This document shows, piece by piece, positions 26,929-34,919 of a stretch of 64,000 nucleotides of DNA; positions within the stretch are counted from its first letter, which is position 1, and the number at the start of each line of letters is the position of its first letter. This DNA is from JAAYDI01 sp052034005 (GTDB taxonomy: Bacteria; Planctomycetota; Planctomycetia; Pirellulales; Pirellulaceae), in contig JBPOJB010000001.1 of assembly GCA_052034005.1 (NCBI GenBank), positions 124,001 through 188,000 of the forward strand, given 5' to 3'. Position numbers and translations under genes: made by a program. The notes beneath the pieces were generated by a model. It did not search any database. It saw only the letters and a list, made by a program, of their open reading frames with translations, and was not told the origin of the DNA.

Positions 26929-29184
26929 CTACATGAACCATCGACCCACCTGGTAGGTGATGAGCGCGCCCACGTAGGCCAGGCAGGTCATGTGGCAAAA
27001 CGTGAACACGGGCCACCAGGCGCTCCCGGTCTCCCGGCGGATCGTGACGAGCGTCGCCGCGCACTGTGCACAGAGCGCGTAGAAGACGACGATCGACAGG
27101 GCCACCGGAATAGTATATACGGGCTCCTGCGTGCCCGGCCAGGTCTGCCTGGCCAATTCGGCTTTGAGCGACAGCGACTCTTCGTTCTGCTCCTCGCCCA
27201 ACCCGTACAACACGCCCATCGCGCCGATCACTACTTCCCGGGCGGGGAACGAGGCGATGACGGCACAGCCGATCTTCCAGTCCCAGCCCAGCGGCCGGAC
27301 GGCCGGGGCGACCAGTTTTCCCATGCGTCCCAGGATGCTTTGTTCCATGTAGGCCGCCGCCACCTGGTTGGCGATCTCGGTTTCCAAGGCGGTCCGTTGC
27401 TGCTCGAGCGTCGGGAGCGATTTCGCGGCCTCGGGGCCCGCTTCCGCGGTCGGGCCGCGGGCGAGGTCGATTTCCCGATCCAGCGCGGCCACCCGTGCGG
27501 CGAACTGCGCGCGGATGTCCGCTTCGACATGCGCCGGGCGCGGGAAGTACGCGGCCGCCCATACGATCACCGTGACCGCCAAGATCAACGTCCCAGCGCC
27601 GTGGATGAACTCCCAGCACTGTTCCACGACGCGCCGGAACACGACGCGCGGCGATGGGAACCGGTAGTCAGGCAGTTCCATGATGAAGGGCGGCGCCTCG
27701 CCCAGCAGGATTGTCTTCTGGAGTATCTTGGCAATCGCGATCGCGACGAGGATGCCCAGCGCATAGAGCGCCACGATGATGATTCCCTGCAAGCCGATCC
27801 AGCCGCCCAGCCAGGACCGGTCCGGGATGAATGCCGAAATCATCAGCGTATAGATGGGCAATCGGGCGCTACAGCTCATCAGCGGCGCCACCAGGATGGT
27901 GACCAGCCGAACGCGCCGGCTTTCGATCACGCGTGTGGCGAGGATCCCGGGCACGGCGCACGCGAACGACGACAACAGCGGGATGAACGACTTCCCGCTC
28001 AACCCCACGCGCGACATCAGGCCGTCCATCAGGTAGGCGGCTCTCGCCATGTAGCCGCAGTCCTCCAGGATCGCGATGAACAGGAACAGCATGGCGATCT
28101 GCGGCACGAACACGAGTACGGCACCGGCGCCGGCGACGACCCCATCGGCCAGCAGGGATTGCAGCGTGCCGCTGGGCGTGATGGCCATGACCCCTTCGCC
28201 GATCGCACCGATGAGTCGTTCCAACATGCCCTGCAGAGGCGCCGCCCAGCGAAAGAGCATCTGAAACACGCCGACCATCAACAGGCCGAAGATCAGCAGC
28301 CCGAACACGGAGTGTGTCAGCACCCGGTCGATCCGGTCCGTGATCGTCACCGGTTCAATCGGAGGCTTCCGCAGCACGTCGTGGATGATGCCGTCGACCC
28401 AGCGATACCGACTCGTGGTCTCCACCCCCGGCACCGGACAACCAGCCCGGGCGAGTCGCTGCCGCGCGGCCTGCACGTCGTGCATCAACTGCCGGTCCCG
28501 GCCGATGGAGTTCATCTGTTCCAGATAGCCGCCCGCATCCAGCAACAGCCGCTCGACCAGGTAGCGTGGCGTGTCGTTGCCCGAGCGGCGGTCCCAGTGC
28601 GCCTTGAGGGATGCGACTTCCTCACAGAAGGCCGGCGGGAAGGGGCTGGTCCAAGGCGGCGCCGTGGTCGCCGCCGCGCGGACCAAGGCCTGCCGCAGCT
28701 CGGCCAATCCGATGCGCCGGTGCGCCTCCATCTCGACCACCGGGATCCCCAGGCGGGTGCGCAAGCGGTCCACGTCCAGCGCCAGCCCCCGCTCGCGCGC
28801 GATGTCGATCTTGTTGAGCGCCAGGACGAGCGGCCGCCCCAATTCGAGCGCTTGGCTCACCAGGTAGAGATTACGTTCCAGGCTGCTGGCATCGACGATG
28901 CACACGATCACGTCCGGGGGCGGGACATCTTCCTGGCGACCCAGCAGAACGTCCACGGCCACCGTCTCGTCCGGCGATCGGGGTGCCAGACTATAGGTGC
29001 CCGGCAGATCGATGACCAGCATGCGCCGCCCGGCCAGCGTCGTCTCGCCGAGCTTCTTCTCGACCGTCACGCCCGGGTAGTTGCCGATCCGCTGGGGAAT
29101 ACCGACCAAGGCACTGAAAAGGGTCGACTTGCCGGTGTTCGGGTTGCCAAGCAAGGCGACGGTGATCGCCGCTCCGGTAGTCAT
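26929..29184 (-). CDS. feoB: Ferrous iron transporter FeoB
   Basis: 751-residue inner-membrane Fe(II) transporter. The N-terminal G domain has G1 GNPNTGKST, G3 DLPGTYSL and G4 NKID, followed by the helical GDI-like region. The membrane part has the two Gate motifs; conserved segments include SVFGLLIFGLLMVGVFQMLF, GFIPLLSSFACAVPGI-type sequence (SFIPLLSSFACAVPGILATR) and a closing region with FPAREVVIGAMGVLYG. A charged insertion of about 60 residues (about 550-615) lies between membrane segments, seen in some FeoB subfamilies. Its ATG overlaps the stop of feoA by four bases, giving coupled translation. Confidence 0.96.
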   Translation of the reverse strand: MTTGAAITVALLGNPNTGKSTLFSALVGIPQRIGNYPGVTVEKKLGETTLAGRRMLVIDLPGTYSLAPRSPDETVAVDVLLGRQEDVPPPDVIVCIVDASSLERNLYLVSQALELGRPLVLALNKIDIARERGLALDVDRLRTRLGIPVVEMEAHRRIGLAELRQALVRAAATTAPPWTSPFPPAFCEEVASLKAHWDRRSGNDTPRYLVERLLLDAGGYLEQMNSIGRDRQLMHDVQAARQRLARAGCPVPGVETTSRYRWVDGIIHDVLRKPPIEPVTITDRIDRVLTHSVFGLLIFGLLMVGVFQMLFRWAAPLQGMLERLIGAIGEGVMAITPSGTLQSLLADGVVAGAGAVLVFVPQIAMLFLFIAILEDCGYMARAAYLMDGLMSRVGLSGKSFIPLLSSFACAVPGILATRVIESRRVRLVTILVAPLMSCSARLPIYTLMISAFIPDRSWLGGWIGLQGIIIVALYALGILVAIAIAKILQKTILLGEAPPFIMELPDYRFPSPRVVFRRVVEQCWEFIHGAGTLILAVTVIVWAAAYFPRPAHVEADIRAQFAARVAALDREIDLARGPTAEAGPEAAKSLPTLEQQRTALETEIANQVAAAYMEQSILGRMGKLVAPAVRPLGWDWKIGCAVIASFPAREVVIGAMGVLYGLGEEQNEESLSLKAELARQTWPGTQEPVYTIPVALSIVVFYALCAQCAATLVTIRRETGSAWWPVFTFCHMTCLAYVGALITYQVGRWFM

Positions 29185-29429
29185 TGTAGGTTCTGCACCA
29201 GCACTCCCAACAGTTCACTGCACCGAAAACAGAACCGATTGCCTCCCGTTCGCACGATGCAGGGCTGGCCGCACCGGACGACCTCGACCGTCGCGCCCGG
29301 CCGCAGGCCCATCTCCTCCAGTCGCCGCACATATTGCGGGCTGCCGACCAGACGGGCAATCTGCACACTCTGTCCGGGCCGGACCTGGTCCAAAGGCGTC
29401 AACCCGTCATTCCGTGTTTCGTCTGTCAA
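29181..29429 (-). CDS. feoA: Ferrous iron transport protein FeoA
   Basis: 82-residue SH3-like cytoplasmic partner of FeoB. Recognisable features are LDQVRPGQSVQIARL, RRLEEMGLRPGATVEVVR and the closing SELLGVLVQNL. It carries extra cysteines (CGQPC and CFRC) that might bind metal. The first available codon is TTG at 29429; a second TTG at 29402 gives a length closer to typical FeoA, so the start is uncertain. Overlaps feoB as ATGA. Lies about 180 nt downstream of the candidate selenoprotein gene on the same strand. Confidence 0.9.
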   Translation of the reverse strand: MTDETRNDGLTPLDQVRPGQSVQIARLVGSPQYVRRLEEMGLRPGATVEVVRCGQPCIVRTGGNRFCFRCSELLGVLVQNLQ

Positions 29430-29610
29430 GGCTGGGTAATGCTGGCTGTCAAGGCGGAATCGGCTGTCGAAGCGGACGTGCGCAACGGCCCGGGCCGGGG
29501 CAGTTGCTGGTTCCTGGTAATGAAACCCGATCTCAGCAGGTCCGATGACATCGTATCGGCACCCCCCGCCTTGTGCAAGGCTGGATGGGGCCCTCGCCGG
29601 GCTCCCCGGT

Positions 29611-29781
29611 TCAGCCCGGGCTGGTCGTGTCTTGTTCCGAGGTGGGCTCCTGCTCGGCTCGTTTCCGTGAACTCACGGAACACCCCTGGCGCATTCAGGT
29701 GGAGACCCCGAATTTCGGGAGAATCCACAACTGCAGGGCCAACCAGGCCGCCAGGACGGCCAATAACACCAGGAATTCCAT
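29611..29781 (-). CDS. Tiny membrane protein with in-frame UGA: candidate selenoprotein
   Basis: A very good ribosome binding site (GGAGAGG, eight bases before the ATG at 29781) starts a frame coding a single membrane helix, MEFLVLLAVLAAWLALQLWI, then LPKFGVST. It meets TGA at 29697-29695. If that UGA is read as selenocysteine the frame continues M-R-Q-G-C and a polar tail to a stop at 29611, giving 56 residues with a U-x4-C arrangement. A perfect stem-loop starts 14 nt after the UGA. If UGA is a normal stop, the gene is a 28-residue membrane peptide (29695-29781). I recall helix-LPxxGV-T-C-M type small proteins, but could not check them. Read-through is inference. Confidence 0.5.
29663..29680 (-). 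promoter_or_regulatory. SECIS-like hairpin downstream of UGA
   Basis: The transcript reads TTCCGTGAGTTCACGGAA, a perfect 7-bp stem with loop AGUU (or 8 bp with loop GU). It begins 14 nt after the in-frame UGA, and the loop lies about 22-25 nt from it. A G in the first two loop positions at this distance matches the general bacterial SECIS pattern. There is no U-run on either strand, so it does not look like a terminator. Confidence 0.45.
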
Positions 29782-29969
29782 CGTCCCACCTCTCCGGATC
29801 GAATGCCGCCGGCCACGGCGGCTCAGCAGTGACTCCCCGCCCCAAGACCGCACTGAGTACTGATTCTGGCAGACACGCGGGCCGCAGTCTAGTGACCGCC
29901 GGGCATGCCGGGTGGACCGGTCGACCGATCGTCTGTTCCGTCGGCTCCCCGGACGCCTCCGCGCCCCGG

Positions 29970-30809
29970 CTAGCCGTGTTGCCGCACTTTCGCCAGGATG
30001 GCCGGCCGGGCCTCTTCCATCAGGTCTTTCACGTCCGCGTACCGGATCGTACGGCCGGCGAAGTCCCGGTTGCGGACCGCCCCGAGAAAGCGGGCCTGGA
30101 ATTCGGCCATGTTGCATCCGTAGATGTGGTAGCTGTCGGCCACGTGGCAGTATCGGCCGAGTTGCACCTCGCGGCCGCTCAGCTCAGCGACGCGGCGGGC
30201 GATCCGCTGCTGCAGCTGCACCAGCGCGAAGATGTTCATGAACGCGGCCTTGTAGGCGTCGTTGCTGCGGAAGCGAACGTTCATGCTCAGACGCGGCACA
30301 CCCTCCTGCTCGATGATCCGGCACCAGATGCTCTGCAGGCAGGCGGGGTCGTAGCACTGCGCGTCCTCCCACACTTTCCAGGTCACCGCCTGCGCCCGGC
30401 GCGTGAAAGGCGTTGTGGCCAACTGCCGGCACATCAGCTCGACCTGGTCGATCGCGCCCGGCGATGCGGGCACGTCGTAGCTGAACAGCCGCCGGTGGTA
30501 GGTGTACTCCCAGCGCGTGTCGCTTACGTCGCTCGTGTCCCGCACCCAATGGTCCTTGATGCCGTCACAGACCTCCATGACATACTCCTGCAGGTCCTCG
30601 AACCCGCCCGGCATGTCGCGATGAATCATCGGTTCCTTCAATGGATCCGTGACGGTGATCAGCATCGTCGCGTCCTTGCTGGGCGGATCGCCCGGCTTGT
30701 CGTATTGCGTGCTGATGTCGCAGCCGCCTTCATACAGCTTGATCAGCGAATCTTCCCAGGCGCGCGTGATGCAATCGCCCTCGGCGACGAGCACGGGTAT
30801 GCCGTTCAT
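29970..30809 (-). CDS. Thymidylate-synthase-fold protein
   Basis: 279-residue protein of the thymidylate synthase / dCMP hydroxymethylase superfamily. The C-terminal half keeps the substrate-binding arrangement: DPACLQSIWCRII around the catalytic Cys region, RFRSNDAYKAAFMNIFAL matching the R-S-x-D segment, and ADSYHIYGCNM matching the usual D-x-H-I-Y stretch. The N-terminal half diverges from E. coli ThyA, so whether it makes dTMP or performs a related reaction is unclear. The ATG at 30809 has AAGGAG upstream and overlaps the stop of the CBS gene (ATGA), placing it in an operon with CBS and hemerythrin proteins, an unusual setting for nucleotide synthesis. Confidence 0.8.
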   Translation of the reverse strand: MNGIPVLVAEGDCITRAWEDSLIKLYEGGCDISTQYDKPGDPPSKDATMLITVTDPLKEPMIHRDMPGGFEDLQEYVMEVCDGIKDHWVRDTSDVSDTRWEYTYHRRLFSYDVPASPGAIDQVELMCRQLATTPFTRRAQAVTWKVWEDAQCYDPACLQSIWCRIIEQEGVPRLSMNVRFRSNDAYKAAFMNIFALVQLQQRIARRVAELSGREVQLGRYCHVADSYHIYGCNMAEFQARFLGAVRNRDFAGRTIRYADVKDLMEEARPAILAKVRQHG

Positions 30810-31192
30810 TCCACAAAACTCCTTACAGACCGCAAGAGATCGTCGCGCGTCAACAGGCCCACCAGGCGCCCTTGGCCGTCGACCACGGGCAGGCACCCGA
30901 CCGCGCCGTCACGCATGATCGCCCACGCCCACTCGATCGATGCCTGGTCCGGGACCGTCTTGACCGGCGATGTCATGATGTCCCGCACCCGCGTGGCGCG
31001 CGGCGGCCGTTCAGACGCGAGGACCTTCTCGACCAGGTCCCGGTTGGTGACGATGCCGGCCGGCTGGCCCAGGCGGTTCAGGACGATCAGCGAGCTGACC
31101 GACCGCTGGTGCATGCGTTCCGCCGCGGCCCACGCGCTCTCGTCCGGGTCCACCAGGTCGACATCACACCGGCAGATCCGCAGAATCCCCAT
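30806..31192 (-). CDS. CBS-domain pair protein
   Basis: 128-residue protein made of two CBS motifs (about 10-60 and 70-125), e.g. RSVSSLIVLNRLGQPAGIVT and VGCLPVVDGQGRLVGLLTRDDL. Such Bateman modules bind adenosyl nucleotides and regulate partner proteins. It sits 19 nt after the hemerythrin gene and its stop overlaps the start of the thymidylate-synthase-like gene, so it is a plausible regulator of either product. No catalytic domain is attached. The start at 31192 is the first ATG after the hemerythrin stop. Confidence 0.88.
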   Translation of the reverse strand: MGILRICRCDVDLVDPDESAWAAAERMHQRSVSSLIVLNRLGQPAGIVTNRDLVEKVLASERPPRATRVRDIMTSPVKTVPDQASIEWAWAIMRDGAVGCLPVVDGQGRLVGLLTRDDLLRSVRSFVE

Positions 31193-31211
31193 CGGTTCCC
31201 CTGACAGGTGC

Positions 31212-31658
31212 TCAGTCCTTGGCGCCGATGTCGTCCGTGAAGACTTCCTGGACCAGCACGTTTTCCGCCTGTTCGTGACGCATCAATTTCGCGGCAAACT
31301 GCTCGAATGCCGCCGCCAGCCGAGCCCAATCCTCGTCCGTCCCCGCGCACTGCGCCGCGTCCTCAGCCAGCACGTGGATCGCCGCACGCAGCTCGCCATG
31401 CTCGGCCAAGAGGGCCGTCACACGGTCCGACACCCGGGGGCTGTTGATCACCAGTTCAGGGAAGCAGTTGCTCGCCTCCTCCGCCTGAAAATGCACATGG
31501 ATCTGATCATCCAGTTGCCGGAGCTTGCCGACCACCTCTTTCAAGGGCGCCGACCTCTGCGCGAACAGCCCCGCCGTCTCGCTCAGCAGGGCGCGCAACT
31601 GCTTGTGCTCTTCCAGCAGCAAGTCAAACGCGTCGTTTTGCGATCGTTCCTCGGACAT
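31212..31658 (-). CDS. Hemerythrin-like HHE domain protein
   Basis: 148-residue all-helical protein with the hemerythrin HHE pattern: EEHKQLRALL, HVHFQAEEASNCFP, LLAEHGELRAAI and LMRHEQAENVLV. These His and Glu residues are placed to bind a di-iron centre, so it probably senses or buffers oxygen, nitric oxide or iron. It is the first gene of the hemerythrin-CBS-ThyA-like operon and lies 201 nt downstream of the ANTAR regulator on the same strand. The neighbouring feoAB genes support an iron or redox role. Confidence 0.88.
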   Translation of the reverse strand: MSEERSQNDAFDLLLEEHKQLRALLSETAGLFAQRSAPLKEVVGKLRQLDDQIHVHFQAEEASNCFPELVINSPRVSDRVTALLAEHGELRAAIHVLAEDAAQCAGTDEDWARLAAAFEQFAAKLMRHEQAENVLVQEVFTDDIGAKD

Positions 31659-31859
31659 CCACCACCTCGCCTTTCTGCGCTCACCGACCTCCCGCTCCCA
31701 CCCGCTTCAGCCGACCGAATCCGCTGGCAACTTACGCAACTCCGCGGCAGATTGCAAGGCACGGCACGGCCACGGCAGGCGGGAAGTGCGTCCTCCGGAC
31801 CGTGCATCCCCGCACAGCGGGTGTCCGCCCCTGCACAGCCTCCGGGCGGCCCCGGCCCC

Positions 31860-32441
31860 TCAGGACGGCCGGAACGCTTCGGCCGCCGTCACAATGCTGC
31901 TGGCCACTTCGATCAGCTTGACGTTCTTTTCGCTGGCGAGCTTCTGGAGTCGCCGGAAGGCGTCCGACTCGTCGAGGCCGGCATGCTTCATCAGGATCCC
32001 CTTGGCACGCTCGATCACTTTGCGATCTTCCAGCGCCTGCCGCAGGCTCGCCGCTTCCTGATGCACCGCCTGGAATTGCTGGAAGCGCCGGACCGCGATG
32101 CTGATGGCCGGCTCCAGATCGGCTTGCGTGATCGGCTTGACGAGATAAGCCAGGATGTAGTTGGATGCCGCGCGCTCGATCAGTGCCGTTTCGTGGTAGG
32201 CCGATACCAGGATCACCGGAACCGCTCGGTCGTGAAAAATGGCTTCGGCCGCCTCGATGCCGTCCATCTCGGGCATTTTGATGTCCGTGATGACCAGGTC
32301 CGGCTGGAGCGTGCGGCAGTGCTCGACCAGCTGCCGGCCGTTTTCCGCCACGGACACGACTTCGTGTCCCAGCCGTGGCAGGATCTTCTCGAAATACTCC
32401 TGCATGTCACGTTCATCGTCGGCGACGGCAATCCGCAGCAC
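31860..32441 (-). CDS. AmiR/NasT-type response regulator with ANTAR domain
   Basis: 193-residue regulator: an N-terminal receiver (MLRIAVADDE start, phospho-acceptor Asp about 53 in VITDIKMPEMDG, Lys in YLVKPIT) and a C-terminal ANTAR RNA-binding domain (KVIERAKGILMKHAGLDESDAFRRLQKLA). ANTAR proteins act by antitermination, binding paired hexanucleotide hairpins in leader RNAs. The GTG at 32441 is preferred because the protein then begins exactly like its family and AAGGGCGGG lies upstream; the open frame extends 46 codons further without protein-like sequence. A divergent promoter and structured RNA with terminators lie just upstream, a possible target. Confidence 0.88.
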   Translation of the reverse strand: MLRIAVADDERDMQEYFEKILPRLGHEVVSVAENGRQLVEHCRTLQPDLVITDIKMPEMDGIEAAEAIFHDRAVPVILVSAYHETALIERAASNYILAYLVKPITQADLEPAISIAVRRFQQFQAVHQEAASLRQALEDRKVIERAKGILMKHAGLDESDAFRRLQKLASEKNVKLIEVASSIVTAAEAFRPS

Positions 32442-32595
32442 GGCAACCCGCCCTTCGCGTGAAACAGCCTGGAATCGTCGGGATCTCGCCCCGGTCGGGA
32501 GTGCAACTAGCGTGCCATGCGCGGCGCCGCGTGAAGGCGGGGCCCCGCCGGGACCTGGGCATAAAAAAAATTGACGCAAGGACCGCAGGTGCCAA

Positions 32596-32624
32596 TTGAC
32601 AGACGCCGAGTCGATCCGTAGATT
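32596..32624 (+). promoter_or_regulatory. Sigma-70-type promoter
   Basis: TTGACA at 32596-32601, a 17-nt spacer and TAGATT at 32619-32624. The -35 is perfect and the -10 matches four of six. Transcription would start near 32631 and run rightward into the structured RNA region; it is divergent from the ANTAR regulator gene. Confidence 0.5.
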
Positions 32625-32630
32625 TGTAAC

Positions 32631-32958
32631 GTATGGGACGTGCCGTTCAAGGCGGACGTGCAGGTTCCCGGTCGTGACGGCCCCAGGCGAGCAGCTAGTT
32701 ATGCGCGTCGTGGGGTTGTTTTTTGCGCGGATTTCATGCTCGGTCGGTTACCCGCTGCTCATGCTAATTGGTTCTCTCCAGGGCGGGGTGCCAGTTGAGC
32801 GACTGGCGGCCGCGTGAGCGGGAAGGGATCGAGCAGTTCGTCTACAGGGTGACCGGTTTCTCTTTGCTCCAGCCTAGCCAGGAGCCCGACTCCGACCTGC
32901 AAACCGGTAACCCTCGTGCCTCGGCGATTCGCACCATCGCCGAGGCTTTTTTTTTCCG
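32631..32958 (+). ncRNA. Candidate structured non-coding RNA or leader
   Basis: No protein-like frame occupies this stretch, but it is full of base-pairing. A first imperfect stem (32682-32716, CCCCA pairing with TGGGG) is followed by a T-rich run at 32717-32725. GCCAGT/ACTGGC forms a hairpin near 32790-32807. A 12-bp stem joins GGGTGACCGGTTT near 32847 to AAACCGGTAACCC near 32901, with an inner GCTCC/GGAGC hairpin. The terminator at 32918-32949 closes the unit. It could be a stand-alone small RNA or an attenuated leader of the STAS gene 190 nt further on. No known RNA family was recognised. Confidence 0.45.
32918..32954 (+). terminator. Intrinsic terminator
   Basis: GCCTCGGCGAT pairs with ATCGCCGAGGC around a short loop, followed directly by nine T residues. 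It is a textbook rho-independent terminator ending the upstream rightward transcript. Confidence 0.9.
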
Positions 32959-33147
32959 GCGAAGCGGCTGATCCGGCCGGGGTCGGTCCGCGGCGAGGTG
33001 CTCCGCACCGGCGGCGATCATCCTCCCGCGCGATCAGGCGGGAATTGTGCGCCCTGGCGTTGGTGCGATAAGATGGCCGGTGGCCATCAGCCGATGGCCG
33101 CATGGTGAACCGTGGGCGAGCGGAGCGATGCGGGAAAGGCGGTGCAC

Positions 33148-33570
33148 ATGTCTTCGGCCAGACGCCTCTTCCAGTGGCAGACGGAGGGCGAGGTCCTGAT
33201 ACTCTCGCCCACCGCGAACCTGAGCGAGCTGGAGCTGAGCTACTCCGCGGCGGAGTTCCGGACCGCGCTCCAGGAAATCGAAGACGCGGGGTATCGCCAC
33301 GTCGTATTGGATTTCACGGGCACCGACTACTACGGCTCGACGGCCCTCGGCTTCTTCGTCAAGCTCTGGAAGCGGGTCAGTAAGATAGATGGCGGCATGG
33401 CCTTCTGTAACGTCTCGGCCCACGAGCGGGAGGTGTTGCACGTGACCCGCCTCGATACCCTGTGGCCAATCTGCGGCACCCGCCAACAGGCCATCGCCCA
33501 ACTGCAGCAGGTCGAACGCGGAGTGCGGCGACTTCCCCCCCGCGCTGAGCCGCCGCACGCCACCGACTAA
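33148..33570 (+). CDS. STAS-domain anti-sigma-factor antagonist-like protein
   Basis: 140-residue protein with a single STAS domain (about 10-115). The site of regulatory phosphorylation in SpoIIAA-type proteins corresponds to Ser64 in DYYGSTALGFFVKLW, so the switch residue is present. The last 20 residues are basic and Pro-rich. The ATG at 33148 is preferred over an upstream GTG (33112) because AAAGGCGG precedes it. No anti-sigma kinase is nearby, but a sigma-70 family gene begins 239 nt downstream on the same strand, so a partner-switching link is possible. Confidence 0.85.
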   Translation: MSSARRLFQWQTEGEVLILSPTANLSELELSYSAAEFRTALQEIEDAGYRHVVLDFTGTDYYGSTALGFFVKLWKRVSKIDGGMAFCNVSAHEREVLHVTRLDTLWPICGTRQQAIAQLQQVERGVRRLPPRAEPPHATD

Positions 33571-33809
33571 GCGGGTCGGGCGGCGTGCGCTGCGCGCCGC
33601 GTTGCCCGATGCTTGGGGCGGCCGCCCCGGGCGCAGGCAGCGGTCTTTTCCCCTGCACGCAACTCAGACCGGGGGGGCCTGGCCCGGTCCTTCTCAGCCC
33701 GGGCACAAGCCGTATCCGTGAGAAAAAGCACGGAGCATGCCTCGTGTTATGTCGCGGCATGGATTTCGGTTCTGAGAGGTGGAGAGGCAGCGAAAAGAAG
33801 GAAGAGACC

Positions 33810-34769
33810 ATGGAATCCACCGCGACTCTGCGTACCACCAAACGCCGTCCACGACCGACCGAGACGCGTCTCCTGCGGGAGCGGGTCATCCGTCTGCTGC
33901 GGACGGAGATCGACTTTATTGACAATCCAAGCTTTCGGGTGACGGACCGAGCGTTTGAGCAGCAGGTGATGGCAGGCCGTTACCGCGTGGCATCGTGCGA
34001 ATCGTCGATCCCACGGGCTCTGCCGGCTCACCTGGCCCGCCTGTGCGAAACGGGCATGCTCACGCCGGAGGAGGAGCAGGATCTGTTCCGCCGCATGAAC
34101 TACCTGAAGTACCGCGCGAACGTGCTCCGGTCGCGGCTCAGTCCGCACGCGCCGGACGCGGCCATGGTGCAGAAGGTCGAGCGGTTCCTGTCGGCCGCGC
34201 GGGCCATTCGGGATCAGGTCATCAAGGCGAACATGCGGCTGGTCATTTCGATCGTGAAGAAGTTCGTGACGCCGCAGCATTCGTTTGACGAGATGCTCAG
34301 TGACGGCATCTACTCGTTGATGCAGTCGGTGGACAAGTTCGATTACGACCGCGGTTTTCGATTCAGCACCTATGCCTACCGCGCCATCGCGCGCAACGCG
34401 TATCGTTCGATCATGAAGCAGCAGAAGGACATGGTGCGGCTGGCCAGTGAGCTCGACGATCTGAACTTGGACAGCGGCTCGGCGCGCACCGATTCGTCGT
34501 TGGACATCAACACCTGGACGCGTCTGCGCAACTCGCTCGCCCAGATGATGGGTCAACTGGATCGGCGCGAACGGATGATCATCCGCTGCCGGTACGCGTT
34601 GGGTGGGCACCGCAAGGTGAAGACGTTCCAGGCCATCGCACAGCGGTTAGGCGTCTCCAAGGAACGCGTGCGGCAGTTGGAGCAGCGGGCCATGATGAAG
34701 CTCCGCGCCATGGCCGCCGAACTGAACATGCAAGAAACGCTGGAATCGTCACTGACTTTCAGCGCGTGA
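33810..34769 (+). CDS. Sigma-70 family RNA polymerase sigma factor
   Basis: 319-residue sigma factor with regions 2 and 4. Region 2 includes KANMRLVISIVKKFV, SFDEMLSDGIYSLMQSVDKFDYDRGFRFSTYAYRAI in register with the -10 recognition helix. Region 4 ends with AIAQRLGVSKERVRQLEQRAMMKLR, the -35 helix-turn-helix. A short region resembling 1.2 (EEEQDLFRRMNYLKYRA) is present, but region 1.1 is absent. The N-terminal 100 residues are divergent. The ATG at 33810 follows GGAAGAG. The upstream open frame is not protein-like. This looks like an alternative (group 2 or 3) factor, perhaps controlled by the STAS protein. Confidence 0.9.
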   Translation: MESTATLRTTKRRPRPTETRLLRERVIRLLRTEIDFIDNPSFRVTDRAFEQQVMAGRYRVASCESSIPRALPAHLARLCETGMLTPEEEQDLFRRMNYLKYRANVLRSRLSPHAPDAAMVQKVERFLSAARAIRDQVIKANMRLVISIVKKFVTPQHSFDEMLSDGIYSLMQSVDKFDYDRGFRFSTYAYRAIARNAYRSIMKQQKDMVRLASELDDLNLDSGSARTDSSLDINTWTRLRNSLAQMMGQLDRRERMIIRCRYALGGHRKVKTFQAIAQRLGVSKERVRQLEQRAMMKLRAMAAELNMQETLESSLTFSA

Positions 34770-34919
34770 CACCAGCCTGAGCCGGACGGATTGCGTGTCG
34801 TGTTGCGCGTCGCGCGGGGTAGGAGGAGGGCGCGCGGGCGGGACGCCGCCGGAAGTCTGCCGCGCGGCCGTTTCGCGCACCGGCAGGCCCGGCATGTCCG
34901 TCTTGCAGTCGGAGGCCGC

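Noticed and set aside
26551..29439. 962-codon open frame opposite feoB
   Set aside because: His/Gln/Arg-rich shadow of the FeoB gene.
29663..29680. Hairpin read as a rho-independent terminator
   Set aside because: No U-run on either strand; its position after the UGA fits a SECIS-like element better.
29426..29845. 139-codon minus-strand frame overlapping the candidate selenoprotein
   Set aside because: Wrong frame relative to the good ribosome binding site; Pro/Arg-rich without features.
29334..32462. 1042-codon plus-strand open frame across the iron/redox cluster
   Set aside because: It covers several well-supported minus-strand genes and shows no domain.
32540..32600. Sigma-54-like TTGGCAC ... 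TTGC upstream of the ANTAR gene
   Set aside because: The spacing between GG and GC is four bases too long for a sigma-54 promoter.
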